Positions 35,403-45,004 of a stretch of DNA of 64,000 bases are shown here, in pieces. A program made the translations under genes and the position numbers. Origin of the DNA: Dokdonella_A sp964582225 (GTDB lineage: Bacteria > Pseudomonadota > Gammaproteobacteria > Xanthomonadales > Rhodanobacteraceae); assembly GCA_964582225.1 (NCBI GenBank), contig CAZORA010000010.1:17398-81397 (forward strand), read 5' to 3'. The stretch's first letter is position 1; every line of letters begins with the position of its first letter. Below the pieces are notes generated by a model. The model made no database searches and was not told the DNA's origin. It saw only the letters and a list, made by a program, of their open reading frames with translations.

Positions 35403-36755
35403 ATGAGCACTGAACATTCCGCCAGCGAGACGGCGATCGGGCTGTCCTTTCGCGTGATCCCCCGGGCCGAGCACGCGGTCTCGCGCAAGAACATCTCCTC
35501 CGCGGCTCTGCGCGTGCTGTATCGCCTGCATGAGAACGGCTATCGCGCCTGTCTGGTCGGTGGGGCGGTGCGTGATCTGTTGCTTGGCGGCCGGCCCAAG
35601 GACTTCGACGTCGCCACGGACGCTACGCCCGAGCAGGTGCGCGTGCTGTTTCGCAATTCGCGTCTGATCGGACGCCGCTTTCGCCTCGCGCACGTGGTGT
35701 TCGGACGCGAGATTGTCGAGGTGGCGACCTTTCGCGGCAGCGAGGACGACGGCAGCGGCGAGCGCCGCCTGGTGGCCGGGCGGTTGGTGCGCGACAACGT
35801 CTACGGCAGCATCGAGGAGGATGCCCTGCGCCGTGATTTCACGGTGAACGCGCTGTACTACGACATCGCCGACTTCAGCGTGCTGGACGCGGTCGGCGGT
35901 CTGCAGGATCTGGCGCGGCGCAGCTTGCGCCTGATCGGGGAGCCCGAGCAGCGCTATCGCGAAGATCCGGTGCGCATTCTGCGTGCAGTGCGGCTCGCGG
36001 CCAAGCTTCAGTTCGAAATCGAGGCTTCCACCGCGGCACCGCTGGTCCCGCTGTCGGCGCTGCTCGGCGAAGTCTCGCCCGCGCGGCTGTTCGACGAAGC
36101 ACTCAAGCTCTTCATGAGCGGTTACGGTCTGGCCAGCTTCCGGGCGCTCGATCGCTACCGGCTGCTGAGCTGCCTCCTGCCGGGAGTGCGTGAATCGCTC
36201 GATGGGGCACAAGGCGACGCTGCGCGCAGGATGCTCGAAGTGGCCTTCGCCGGCACCGACCAGCGGGTGCGCGAAGGGCGCCCGGTAACGCCAGGCTTTC
36301 TGTTCGCGGCGCTGCTCTGGCATCCCCTGCAGAGGCTTCTCGAGGCGAGCGGGAAAGGGGATGCCGAGGGCTGGGATATGGCGATGACCCGCGTGCTGCG
36401 CGAGCAAGCCGAGCGGATGCCGATCCCGCGCCGCTTCACCCTGGCAGTGGAAGAGATCTGGGCGCTGCAGCGGCGCTTCGACGATCGCGGCCGCAAGCGC
36501 GTGAGTCGATTCCTGGCCAACCCCCGTTTCCGCGCCGCCTACGATTTCCTGTTGCTGCGGGCCGAGGTGTCGCCGCAGCTCGCCGAACTCGCCACTTGGT
36601 GGACCGAAATCCAGAGTCTGGAGCCCGCGCAGGTCGCCGCGCAACTGTCGGCGTCCGCGGCATCGAGCGGCGAGGACCGGGGTGAAAACGCGAGCAAGCG
36701 CAAGCGACCGCGGCGGCGGCGCAAGCCGGCCCCAGCGGCGAACGGCGAAGCTTGA
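35403..36755 (+). CDS. pcnB: Poly(A) polymerase I
   Basis: This enzyme adds 3' poly(A) tails to RNA and so promotes decay. The 450-residue class II nucleotidyltransferase has LVGGAVRDLLLGGRPKDFDV (about 51-70) with the catalytic acidic pair, RRDFTVNAL and the RNA-binding head region. The C-terminus is very basic (KRKRPRRRRKP), as in PAP I and unlike CCA-adding enzymes. The position before folK and panBC is the conserved gammaproteobacterial order. Confidence 0.93.
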   Translation: MSTEHSASETAIGLSFRVIPRAEHAVSRKNISSAALRVLYRLHENGYRACLVGGAVRDLLLGGRPKDFDVATDATPEQVRVLFRNSRLIGRRFRLAHVVFGREIVEVATFRGSEDDGSGERRLVAGRLVRDNVYGSIEEDALRRDFTVNALYYDIADFSVLDAVGGLQDLARRSLRLIGEPEQRYREDPVRILRAVRLAAKLQFEIEASTAAPLVPLSALLGEVSPARLFDEALKLFMSGYGLASFRALDRYRLLSCLLPGVRESLDGAQGDAARRMLEVAFAGTDQRVREGRPVTPGFLFAALLWHPLQRLLEASGKGDAEGWDMAMTRVLREQAERMPIPRRFTLAVEEIWALQRRFDDRGRKRVSRFLANPRFRAAYDFLLLRAEVSPQLAELATWWTEIQSLEPAQVAAQLSASAASSGEDRGENASKRKRPRRRRKPAPAANGEA

Positions 36756-36759
36756 GCTC

Positions 36760-37260
36760 GTGAGCGGGTGCCCGGTGCGCGCGCTGATCGGTCTCGGCAG
36801 CAATCTGGACGATCCCGCTATGCAGGTCCGGCAGGGCTTGCGCGCGCTCGCGCAGATCCCGCAAAGCCGTCTTCTGCGCCAGTCGCACCTGTACCGAAGC
36901 GAGCCCTGGGGCCTGCGCGAGCAGCCGGCCTTCGTCAACGCCGTCGCCGAGCTCGAGACGACTCTGGGCGCAGGCGCGCTGCTCGACGCGCTGCTCGCCA
37001 TCGAGCACGCCCTTGGGCGTCGCCGCGACGGGGTGCGCTGGGGGCCACGGCGGATCGACCTGGATCTGCTCGTCTACGGCAGCGAGCGCATCGAGACGCC
37101 GGGCCTGCGGGTGCCGCATCCCGAGCTCGCCGCGCGCGCCTTCGTGCTGGTGCCGCTGGCGGAAATCGATCCCGAGCTCGAGATTCCTGGGCTGGGTCGC
37201 GTCGCTGACCTGCTCGCGCTGGTCGATACCGGCGGTTGCGTCGCGCTCTCCGCGGCTTGA
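36760..37260 (+). CDS. folK: 6-hydroxymethyl-dihydropterin pyrophosphokinase
   Basis: FolK transfers pyrophosphate from ATP to hydroxymethyl-dihydropterin in folate synthesis. The 166-residue protein has the family start ALIGLGSNLDDP, SHLYRSEPWG, FVNAVAELET and the signature GPRRIDLDLLVYG. GTG at 36760, 4 bases after the pcnB stop, is the best start. Confidence 0.93.
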   Translation: MSGCPVRALIGLGSNLDDPAMQVRQGLRALAQIPQSRLLRQSHLYRSEPWGLREQPAFVNAVAELETTLGAGALLDALLAIEHALGRRRDGVRWGPRRIDLDLLVYGSERIETPGLRVPHPELAARAFVLVPLAEIDPELEIPGLGRVADLLALVDTGGCVALSAA

Positions 37261-37315
37261 GTCCAGCGGCGAGGCGGCGCAACAATGACCAACTTTCTTC
37301 GAGGTTTCCACGAGC

Positions 37316-38128
37316 ATGTATGCAAGCCCCACGGCGAGCCCGGTCACGGTGCCGGAACTTCACGCCAAGAAGCAGCGCGGCGAGAAGATCGTCTCGATCA
37401 CGTCCTATGAGGCCAGCATGGCCGCGCGCGCCGATGAGGCGGGCGTGGACTTCGTGCTGGTCGGCGACTCGCTCGGCATGGTGGTGCAGGGGCACTCCAG
37501 CACCCTGCCGGTGAGCGTCGACGACATCGTCTATCACACCCGCTGCGTGGCCCGCGGCCTGCGGCGCGCGCTGCTGGTGGCCGACATGCCTTTCATGAGC
37601 TTCCGCGACGTGCCGATCGCGCTCGCCAACGCCGGACGCCTGATGGGCGAAGGCGGTGCGGCGATGGTGAAGCTCGAAGGCGGCGGCTGGGTGTGCGACA
37701 TCATTTCGACGCTGGCGCGCCATGAGGTGCCCGTATGCGCTCATCTGGGCCTGACGCCGCAGTCGGTGCACCGTCTGGGTGGCTATCGCGTGCAGGGTCG
37801 CAGCGACGGCGCCGCGGAGCAGCTCAAGGCGGACGCCATGGCGGTGCAGGAGGCCGGCGCCAGTTTGCTGGTGTTGGAGTGCGTGCCGGCCGGCCTGGCA
37901 GCCGATATCAGCGGTGCACTCGACATCCCGACCATCGGCATCGGCGCCGGCGCCGCGTGCGACGGGCAGATCCTGGTGATCCACGACTTGCTCGGCATCA
38001 CCCCAGGCAAGCGCCCACGCTTTTCGAAGGATTTTCTCGCCGGCACCCACTCGGTGCTCGACGCGATCGCGGAGTATGCGCGCGCCGTGCGCAGCGGCGA
38101 ATTTCCGGCGGCCGAACACAGCTTCTGA
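37316..38128 (+). CDS. panB: 3-methyl-2-oxobutanoate hydroxymethyltransferase
   Basis: PanB makes ketopantoate from ketoisovalerate in pantothenate and CoA synthesis. The 270-residue TIM barrel has ITSYEASMAARADEAG, VGDSLGMVVQGH, KLEGG, HLGLTPQSVH and GIGAGAACDGQ, all family blocks. It is 55 bases after folK and 5 before panC. panD, the third pathway gene, is not in this window. Confidence 0.95.
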   Translation: MYASPTASPVTVPELHAKKQRGEKIVSITSYEASMAARADEAGVDFVLVGDSLGMVVQGHSSTLPVSVDDIVYHTRCVARGLRRALLVADMPFMSFRDVPIALANAGRLMGEGGAAMVKLEGGGWVCDIISTLARHEVPVCAHLGLTPQSVHRLGGYRVQGRSDGAAEQLKADAMAVQEAGASLLVLECVPAGLAADISGALDIPTIGIGAGAACDGQILVIHDLLGITPGKRPRFSKDFLAGTHSVLDAIAEYARAVRSGEFPAAEHSF

Positions 38129-38133
38129 GCGCA

Positions 38134-38982
38134 ATGGAGATCCTCCGTGAGGCGCGCGAGCTGCGCGAACGGATTGCCGCCGCGCGCCGCGCCGGCCGGC
38201 GCGTCGGCTTCGTGCCGACCATGGGCAACCTGCATGCCGGGCACCGCTCGCTGATCGCGCTGGCGCGGAAGCGCGCCGAGGTCGTGGTCGCCAGCGTCTT
38301 CGTCAATCCGACCCAGTTCGGCCCCGGCGAGGACTTCGGGCGCTATCCGCGCACGCCGGAAGCCGACGCCGAAGCGCTCGCCGCCGAAGGTTGCGACTGC
38401 ATGTTCCTGCCCTCGCTCGAGGCGATCTACCCGTTCGGCGCCGAGCGCACGGTGCGCGTGCAGGTGCCGGCGGAGCTTGGAGGCATTCTCGAAGGTGCGG
38501 CGCGTCCAGGTCATTTCGACGGCGTTGCGACCGTAGTCAGCAAGCTGTTCAATCTGGTGCAGCCCGATCTGGCCGTGTTCGGACGCAAGGACTACCAGCA
38601 GCTGCTGGTGATCCAGCGGCTGGTGCGGGATCTGGCATTTCCGATCGAGATTCTCGCCGCGCCGATCCAGCGTGAAGCCGACGGGCTCGCCATGAGCTCG
38701 CGCAACCAGTACCTGGTTCCGGCGCAGCGCCCGCAGGCTGCGGTGATTTACGCGACCCTGCGCTGGATGCGCGAGGCGCTACAGAGCGGGCGGGGCTGGC
38801 GCGAGATCGAAGGCGCGGCGCGCCAGCGCCTGGGGCAGGCGGGCCTCGTGCCCGACTATGCGGTGATCCGCCGTGCACTCGACCTGGCAGAACCCGCGAA
38901 CCTGGCCGAGCCGCTGGTCGCGCTGATTGCGGCCCGCCTCGGCGCAACCCGCCTTATCGATAACCTGGAGCTGGCGGTCTGA
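38134..38982 (+). CDS. panC: Pantothenate synthetase
   Basis: PanC ligates pantoate and beta-alanine using ATP. The 282-residue product has the nucleotide-binding FVPTMGNLHAGH (HIGH-like), FVNPTQFGPGED, FGRKDYQQL and the KMSKS-like MSSRNQYL. The ATG lies 5 bases after panB. Pathway and pairing are standard. Confidence 0.95.
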   Translation: MEILREARELRERIAAARRAGRRVGFVPTMGNLHAGHRSLIALARKRAEVVVASVFVNPTQFGPGEDFGRYPRTPEADAEALAAEGCDCMFLPSLEAIYPFGAERTVRVQVPAELGGILEGAARPGHFDGVATVVSKLFNLVQPDLAVFGRKDYQQLLVIQRLVRDLAFPIEILAAPIQREADGLAMSSRNQYLVPAQRPQAAVIYATLRWMREALQSGRGWREIEGAARQRLGQAGLVPDYAVIRRALDLAEPANLAEPLVALIAARLGATRLIDNLELAV

Positions 38983-39031
38983 GCCACTGGCGCGGGTACA
39001 ATCAACGGCTTTTGCGACATCGAGAAGCAGC

Positions 39032-39919
39032 GTGGCGACCCAGAAAGGCATCATTCTGGCCGGTGGCTCCGGTACTCGGTTGTATCCAGTGACCCAGTCG
39101 ATCAGCAAGCAACTCTTGCCGATCTACGACAAGCCGATGATCTACTACCCGCTAAGCACCCTGATGCTGGCGGGCATCCGCGAGGTGCTGATCATCAACA
39201 CGCCTCATGAGCAGGCGCTGTTTCAGCGGCTGCTCGGCGACGGCTCGCAGTGGGGGCTGTCGATCGAATACGCGGTGCAGCCGGCGCCGGAAGGCCTGGC
39301 GCAGGCCTTTCTGATCGGGCATGACTTCGTTGCCGGCAAGTCGAGCTGCCTGGTGTTGGGCGACAACATTTTCTACGGCCACGGCTTTACCCAGCTGCTC
39401 GCTCGCGCCGCGGCACGCGAGCGTGGCGCCACGGTGTTCGGTTATTGGGTGCGTGATCCCGAGCGCTACGGCGTTGCCGAGTTCGATACGCAGGGACGGG
39501 TGATCGGGTTGGAGGAAAAACCGCAACAGCCGCGTTCGAACTGGGCAGTCACCGGGCTGTATTTCTACGATGGCGAGGTCTGCGACCACGCTAAGGCGCT
39601 GCGGCCTTCGCCGCGCGGTGAACTCGAGATCACCGACCTCAACCGGCGCTATCTGGAGGCTGGCAGCCTGATGCTGGAGCGCCTCGGGCGCGGTCACGCC
39701 TGGCTCGACACCGGAACCCATGAGTCCCTGGTCGAGGCCTCCAACTACGTCTCCACGGTCGAGCGTCGGCAGGGCCTCAAGATCTGCTGCCCCGAGGAAA
39801 TCGCCTACCAGCAGGGCTGGATCGACGCCGAGCAGGTGCTGCGCTTGGCTGAGCCGCTGGCGAAGAACGGCTACGGCGAATATCTGCGCGGTCTGGTGCG
39901 CCAGGAGCCCGCCCGATGA
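39032..39919 (+). CDS. rfbA: Glucose-1-phosphate thymidylyltransferase
   Basis: RfbA (RmlA) makes dTDP-glucose, the first step to dTDP-L-rhamnose. The 295-residue protein has ILAGGSGTRLYPVT, KQLLPIYDKPMIYYPLSTLM, LGDNIFYG and EEKPQQPRS. GTG at 39032 is preceded by an A/G-rich AGAAGCAG. It overlaps rfbC by 4 bases. The rfbB gene, which normally precedes it, is absent; panC lies upstream instead. Confidence 0.95.
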   Translation: MATQKGIILAGGSGTRLYPVTQSISKQLLPIYDKPMIYYPLSTLMLAGIREVLIINTPHEQALFQRLLGDGSQWGLSIEYAVQPAPEGLAQAFLIGHDFVAGKSSCLVLGDNIFYGHGFTQLLARAAARERGATVFGYWVRDPERYGVAEFDTQGRVIGLEEKPQQPRSNWAVTGLYFYDGEVCDHAKALRPSPRGELEITDLNRRYLEAGSLMLERLGRGHAWLDTGTHESLVEASNYVSTVERRQGLKICCPEEIAYQQGWIDAEQVLRLAEPLAKNGYGEYLRGLVRQEPAR

Positions 39920-40476
39920 GAGTGATCCACACCGAGCTGTCAGGCTGCGTGGTGATCGAACCGCAGGTGTTCGGCGACGAGCGCGGGTATTTTTACGAAA
40001 GCTTCAACGCCGAGCGCTTTGCCGCGGTCGGACTCGACCTGCGCTTCGTGCAGACCAACGTGTCGCGCTCCGCGGCCGGCGTGCTGCGTGGCCTGCATTA
40101 TCAGTGGCCGAACCCGCAGGGCAAGCTGGTCAGCGTGCTCGAAGGCGAGGTTTATGACGTTGCGGTCGATATCCGGGTCGGCTCGCCGACCTTTGGTCGC
40201 TGGATGGCCGCGGTGCTGACTGCGGAGAACAAGCGGCACTTCTGGATTCCCGAAGGTTTTGCCCACGGCTTTGTGGTGATCTCGGAGTTCGCCACCTTCA
40301 CCTATCAGTGCACCGCGCTTTATGACCGCGCCGCCGACGCCGGAATCCGCTGGAACGACGCCGCGATCGCGATCGATTGGCCGGTCGCCGATCCCCTGCT
40401 GTCGGCCAAGGACGAGCGCGCGCCTTTTCTCGCCGAGGTGCCGCGCGGCAGGCTGCCGGCGTACGCCGCACCGTGA
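39916..40476 (+). CDS. rfbC: dTDP-4-dehydrorhamnose 3,5-epimerase
   Basis: RfbC (RmlC) is a cupin epimerase. The 186-residue protein has GYFYESFN, the VLRGLHYQ motif with the active-site His, a GEVYDVAVDIR segment and WIPEGFAHGF. The start overlaps rfbA (ATGA) and the stop overlaps the rfbD GTG, so the three are translationally coupled. Confidence 0.95.
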   Translation: MRVIHTELSGCVVIEPQVFGDERGYFYESFNAERFAAVGLDLRFVQTNVSRSAAGVLRGLHYQWPNPQGKLVSVLEGEVYDVAVDIRVGSPTFGRWMAAVLTAENKRHFWIPEGFAHGFVVISEFATFTYQCTALYDRAADAGIRWNDAAIAIDWPVADPLLSAKDERAPFLAEVPRGRLPAYAAP

Positions 40477-41381
40477 AGATCCTGCTGCTGGGCGCGAACG
40501 GCCAGGTCGGCCATGAGCTCTTGCGCGCACTGGCGCCGCTCGGTTCCGTGGTTGCGGCCACGCGCGCGGGGAAGCTGGACGACGGCAAGCCTTGCCTGAT
40601 CGCGGATCTGGCCGACGCGACCTCGCTGGATCGGGCGCTGCGTTCGACCGCGGCCGAGCTGGTCGTCAACGCCGCGGCCTACACCGCCGTCGATCGTGCC
40701 GAAGACGAGCCCGAGCTCGCTGATCGCGTGAACCACCGGGCGCTTGCCGAGATTGGCGCCTGGGCGCGGCGGACCGGTGCGTTGGTTGTGCACTATTCGA
40801 CCGACTACGTGTTCGACGGCCGCGCGGATCGCCCCTATGTCGAGAACGATCCCGTCGCTCCACTCGGCGCGTACGGCCGCAGCAAGCTCGCCGGTGAAGC
40901 CGCGCTGCGGGACAGCGGCGCGGCGCACTGGATCTTCCGCACCGCCTGGGTCTACGCCGCGCGTGGCCACAATTTCCTGCGCACCATGCTGCGTCTGGCT
41001 GCGGAGCGTGACGAGCTGCGGGTGGTGGCCGACCAGATCGGGACGCCGACGCCGGCCCGCTGGATCGCCAACGCCAGCGCCGCGGCGCTGGCGCGGCGCG
41101 CTGCCGAGCAGAGCGGCATCTGGCATATGGTCACTGCGGGGCAGTGCAGCTGGCATGAATTCGCCGTCGCCATTCTCCATGGCGCCGTGGCGCGTGGCCT
41201 GCTGGACCACGTGCCGCGGGTGCTGCCGATCGCCACCGCCGACTATCCGACCCGGGCGCGGCGCCCGGCCTGGTCGGTGCTCGACCACCGCCGGTTTGAG
41301 CGCAGCTTCGGACTAGAATGCCCCGACTGGCGCGCCGCTCTCGACCTCGTGCTCGATCAGCTCGCCGGTGCCGAATCTTGA
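40473..41381 (+). CDS. rfbD: dTDP-4-dehydrorhamnose reductase
   Basis: RfbD (RmlD) makes the final reduction to dTDP-L-rhamnose. The 302-residue SDR protein has the NAD(P) motif LLLGANGQVG, NAAAYTAVDRAE, the catalytic YGRSK, STDYVFDG and RTAWVY. The GTG at 40473 overlaps the rfbC stop. manC follows after 22 bases. Confidence 0.95.
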   Translation: MKILLLGANGQVGHELLRALAPLGSVVAATRAGKLDDGKPCLIADLADATSLDRALRSTAAELVVNAAAYTAVDRAEDEPELADRVNHRALAEIGAWARRTGALVVHYSTDYVFDGRADRPYVENDPVAPLGAYGRSKLAGEAALRDSGAAHWIFRTAWVYAARGHNFLRTMLRLAAERDELRVVADQIGTPTPARWIANASAAALARRAAEQSGIWHMVTAGQCSWHEFAVAILHGAVARGLLDHVPRVLPIATADYPTRARRPAWSVLDHRRFERSFGLECPDWRAALDLVLDQLAGAES

Positions 41382-41403
41382 AGCCGCTGCGCGGAGGGAC
41401 TCG

Positions 41404-42852
41404 ATGCTGATTCCCGTCATTCTTTCCGGCGGCGCCGGCACGCGGCTCTGGCCGGTGTCGCGCAGCGCCTACCCGAAGCCCTTCATGCGCATGGGAGACG
41501 GTGAGTCTCTGCTGGGTCGGACTCTGGAGCGCGCGCTGCGCTGCGCGGGTGAGGGCCCGGTGCTGACCGTGACCGGTCGCGACTATTACTTTTTGACCCG
41601 CGACGAGTACCTGCGCCGACCTGCAGTCGATCTCGCGCGGCTGCCGTTTCTGCTCGAGCCTTCGGGTCGTAACACCGCACCGGCAGTACTGCTGGCGACG
41701 CTCTACGCGCGCGACGCTTACGGCGCGGACGCCGTGCTGCTGGTGCTGCCGGCCGATCATCTGGTGCGCGATCTGGACGCCTTCGAGGCGGACGTGCAGC
41801 GCGCCGTGACCTTGGCCGCCGACGGCTGGCTGGTGACCTTCGGCATTCGTCCGACGCACCCGGAGACCGGCTTCGGCTACATCCGCCTGGGCGAAGCCCT
41901 GCGGGGCGAGTCCGACGAGCTGGGCCGGCGCGCCGCCGCCTTCGTCGAGAAGCCCGACATGCAGACTGCGGAAAGCTACGTCGCGGGCGGCAACCACGTC
42001 TGGAATTCGGGCATGTTCTGCTTTCGCGTCGACGTCCTGCTGGCGACCGCGGCCGAGACCGGTCCCGAGGTGCTGGCGGCGGCCGAGGCCTGTCATGCGA
42101 CCGCCGTCGATGCGAGCGGCAGCCCGGTGGAGTACGCAAGCGCGGCGTTTCTGGCCCAGCCCGACATCTCCTTCGACTACGCGGTGATGGAGCGCGCGCC
42201 GCGCGTTGCGGTGGTGCCGGCGCGCTTCGACTGGAGCGACATCGGCTCCTGGAAGGCGATCAGCGAGCTCGACCGCGAGGTCGACGGCGAGGGCAACCGG
42301 GTGCACGGACAGGCGGTGCTGGTCGAGAGCGAGAACTGCTACGTGCAGGCGGGCTCGCGCATGGTGGCGGCGGTCGGCGTGCGCGATCTGGTGATCATCG
42401 ACGCCGGCGACGCGGTCCTGGTTTCGCATCGCGATCGTGCTCAGCAGGTGAAGCAGGTGGTCGAGCGCCTGCGCGCCGCGAACCACGCGAGCGCCAGCGT
42501 GCACCCGACCGTGCATCGGCCCTGGGGCAGCTTCACCGTGCTCGAAGATGCGCCCGACTGCAAGGTCAAGCGCCTGACGGTGAAGCCCGGCGAAGTGCTT
42601 TCGCTGCAGCTTCACCATCGACGCAGCGAGCACTGGACGGTGGTGGACGGAGAGGCGAAGGTACGCATCGGTGAGCGCGAATTCATCCTGCGCCGCAACG
42701 AGTCGGCCTACATCCCGATGCAGACCGTGCACCGTCTGGAGAACCCGACCGATCGAGACATCCACCTGATCGAGGTGCAGTGCGGCGACTATTTTGGCGA
42801 GGACGATATCGTCCGGCTGGAAGATCGCTACGGGCGGACCGAAGCGCGGTGA
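41404..42852 (+). CDS. manC: Mannose-1-phosphate guanylyltransferase / mannose-6-phosphate isomerase
   Basis: This 482-residue two-domain enzyme (XanB/AlgA/ManC type) makes GDP-mannose. The N-terminal nucleotidyltransferase has ILSGGAGTRLWPVSR, EPSGRNTAPA, PADH and FVEKPD. The C-terminal cupin isomerase (about 370-482) has RPWGSFTVLE, SLQLHHRRSEHW and the YIPMQTVHRLENP block. Next to rfbACD it suits O-antigen or exopolysaccharide supply. The phosphomannomutase partner xanA is not present here. Confidence 0.93.
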   Translation: MLIPVILSGGAGTRLWPVSRSAYPKPFMRMGDGESLLGRTLERALRCAGEGPVLTVTGRDYYFLTRDEYLRRPAVDLARLPFLLEPSGRNTAPAVLLATLYARDAYGADAVLLVLPADHLVRDLDAFEADVQRAVTLAADGWLVTFGIRPTHPETGFGYIRLGEALRGESDELGRRAAAFVEKPDMQTAESYVAGGNHVWNSGMFCFRVDVLLATAAETGPEVLAAAEACHATAVDASGSPVEYASAAFLAQPDISFDYAVMERAPRVAVVPARFDWSDIGSWKAISELDREVDGEGNRVHGQAVLVESENCYVQAGSRMVAAVGVRDLVIIDAGDAVLVSHRDRAQQVKQVVERLRAANHASASVHPTVHRPWGSFTVLEDAPDCKVKRLTVKPGEVLSLQLHHRRSEHWTVVDGEAKVRIGEREFILRRNESAYIPMQTVHRLENPTDRDIHLIEVQCGDYFGEDDIVRLEDRYGRTEAR

Positions 42853-42998
42853 CTGCGGGGAATCCAGCGGTGCGACGCGCTCGCGTGCGCCGTTTGCAGC
42901 GTGGGGCAAAGGGGATCGTGTTCAAGGGCTCGCCGCAGCCGGCGGCCCACGTCGACTTCAGGGAATCGGCGCCATTTCCATAGAGGAGGGCAGCAACG

Positions 42999-44990
42999 AT
43001 GAAGTGGATTCAAGTTCTGACGGTCCTGGCCGGCGCGATGCTCGCGGGCGCTGCCGCGCATGCCGCCGAAGCGGGCGCGGCGGGTGCGGTGTCCATCGAG
43101 GACTTCGTCAAACCGCCGACGTACGAGCGGATCACGGTCTCGCCGACGGGCCGCTATCTGGCGGTCAAGGCGCCGTTTGAGGATACGGCGGTAGTGTTCG
43201 TCATCGACCGCATCAACGGTCAGCGTACAGCGACCATTCGCGCCGCCGGGGCCAACGTGGTCGATGACTTCTGGTGGGCCAACGACACCCGCCTGGTGGC
43301 ATCGGTGGCGGAGAAACTCGGCGGAGTCGACAAGCCACAGCCCAACGGCGAACTGTATGCAATCAATGCCGACGGCAGCGACTCCAAGCAGCTGTTCGGC
43401 TACCGGGCCAGCGGCGGCGGCACCGGCTCGCGCATCCAGCGCGGCGGCAAGCAGCGCTACGCCAGCGGTTTCCTGATCGATCCGCTGCCGGGAGACGACA
43501 AGAACATCCTGATCCGGACCATCGACTGGCGCAGCAGCGACCAGGCCCCGCCAAGCGCCGAACTGCTCGACGTCTACACCGGCAACACGCGTCGGGTGGC
43601 GGTGGGTCCCAAGGCGGGCGCGGAGTTCGTTGCCGATCATCGCGGCGAAGTGCGGCTTGCGCTGGCGCCAAACGATAACCTGGACAACGTCATGTATCTG
43701 CGCTCGGGCAGCGGCGAAGCCTGGCAGGTGTTCAACGACCCGGCCGTCAGCGGCAGCACGATCACGCCGCTCGAATTCGCCACAGACAATCGGCGCGTTT
43801 ACGCGACGGTTTCGCGCAAGGGCAAACCGGATGCGATGTACCGCATCGATCTCGAGGACGGCAAGCGCGAGCTGCTCTACGAGGGCGGTGCCGATCCCGG
43901 TCCGCTGCTGCTGACGGCAGATCGGCGGGACGCCTACGGTGTGCTCAGCCTCGACGGCAAGACCGCGGTGCAGGTGTTCGATCCGGCCTCCCCTGCCGGG
44001 CGCCTCGCGCTGTCGATGCAGAAGGCCTTTCCGAACGACGTCGCCGTGCTCGGCAGCTTTTCGGCCGACGGCAAGTTCGGCCTGGTGCACGTGTTCAGCG
44101 ATCGCAACCCGGGTGACTTCTACCTGTTCGACAACGAAAAGAAGAACGCCGAATACATCGGCAGTGCGCGCAAGTGGATCGACCCGGAGCAGATGGCGAC
44201 GATGCAGCCGATCCGGCTGAAGGCGCGCGATGGGCTTGAACTCAACGGCTATCTGACCCTGCCGCGCGGCAGCTCGGGGAAGGGCCTGCCGCTGATCGTC
44301 AATCCGCACGGTGGCCCGCATGGAGTTCGCGACTACTGGAGCTTCAACCCGGAAGTGCAGCTGCTGGCCAGCCGCGGCTATGCGGTGCTGCAGCTCAACT
44401 ATCGGGGTTCCGGTGGCTATGGCACAGAGTTCCAGCGCGCCGGCTATCGGCAGTGGGGCCTCGCCATGCAGGACGATCTGAGCGACGCCACCCGCTGGGC
44501 GGTCGAGCAGGGCTACGCCGATCCGCAGCGCCTGTGCATCTACGGCGCCAGCTACGGCGGCTACGCGGCGCTCGAAGGCGTGGTGCGCGAGCCGGATCTC
44601 TACCGCTGCGCGGTCGGCTACGTCGGCGTGTATGACCTGGCGATGATGTACCGCGATGGTGACATCCCGCGCAGCCTCTACGGCAAGAGCTACCTGGAGC
44701 AGGTGCTGGGCCGGGATCCGGGCGACCTGCAGCGCCGCTCACCGGTCGCCAACGTCGACGCAATCAAGGCGGCGCTGATGATTGCCTCGGGCGGGCGCGA
44801 CCAGCGCGTGCCGATTTCGCAGGCCAAGGCCCTGAAGAAGGCGCTGGATCAGCGCAAATATCCGTATGAGTGGCTGCTCAAGGACGGCGAAGGCCACGGC
44901 TTCTACCGCACCGAGAATCTGGTGGAGCTGTACACGCGAATGATCGAGTTCTTCAATCGGAACACGGCGCCGGCAGCGGTCGGCGATTAG
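42999..44990 (+). CDS. Secreted S9-family prolyl oligopeptidase-like peptidase
   Basis: The 663-residue protein has a signal peptide (about 1-22), a beta-propeller region (about 30-390) and a C-terminal alpha/beta-hydrolase domain. The catalytic triad is readable: Ser518 in GASYGGYA, Asp601 in GGRDQRVP and His633 in GEGHGF. Such S9 enzymes are common in Xanthomonadales, where they take part in peptide breakdown. A GAGGAGGG ribosome-binding site precedes the ATG. It stands alone, followed by a perfect palindrome. Confidence 0.9.
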   Translation: MKWIQVLTVLAGAMLAGAAAHAAEAGAAGAVSIEDFVKPPTYERITVSPTGRYLAVKAPFEDTAVVFVIDRINGQRTATIRAAGANVVDDFWWANDTRLVASVAEKLGGVDKPQPNGELYAINADGSDSKQLFGYRASGGGTGSRIQRGGKQRYASGFLIDPLPGDDKNILIRTIDWRSSDQAPPSAELLDVYTGNTRRVAVGPKAGAEFVADHRGEVRLALAPNDNLDNVMYLRSGSGEAWQVFNDPAVSGSTITPLEFATDNRRVYATVSRKGKPDAMYRIDLEDGKRELLYEGGADPGPLLLTADRRDAYGVLSLDGKTAVQVFDPASPAGRLALSMQKAFPNDVAVLGSFSADGKFGLVHVFSDRNPGDFYLFDNEKKNAEYIGSARKWIDPEQMATMQPIRLKARDGLELNGYLTLPRGSSGKGLPLIVNPHGGPHGVRDYWSFNPEVQLLASRGYAVLQLNYRGSGGYGTEFQRAGYRQWGLAMQDDLSDATRWAVEQGYADPQRLCIYGASYGGYAALEGVVREPDLYRCAVGYVGVYDLAMMYRDGDIPRSLYGKSYLEQVLGRDPGDLQRRSPVANVDAIKAALMIASGGRDQRVPISQAKALKKALDQRKYPYEWLLKDGEGHGFYRTENLVELYTRMIEFFNRNTAPAAVGD

Positions 44991-45004
44991 GCAAGGTTGC
45001 GTCA

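Noticed and set aside
38997..39002. TACAAT as a -10 element for rfbA
   Set aside because: No -35-like hexamer lies 16-18 bases upstream, and no TG extension is present, so I did not list it as a promoter.
41131..42909. Long minus-strand open frame opposite manC
   Set aside because: ManC is full length and motif-complete; the antisense frame is a codon-bias artefact. The same applies to frames opposite ubiA, lolC, the amidase and pcnB.
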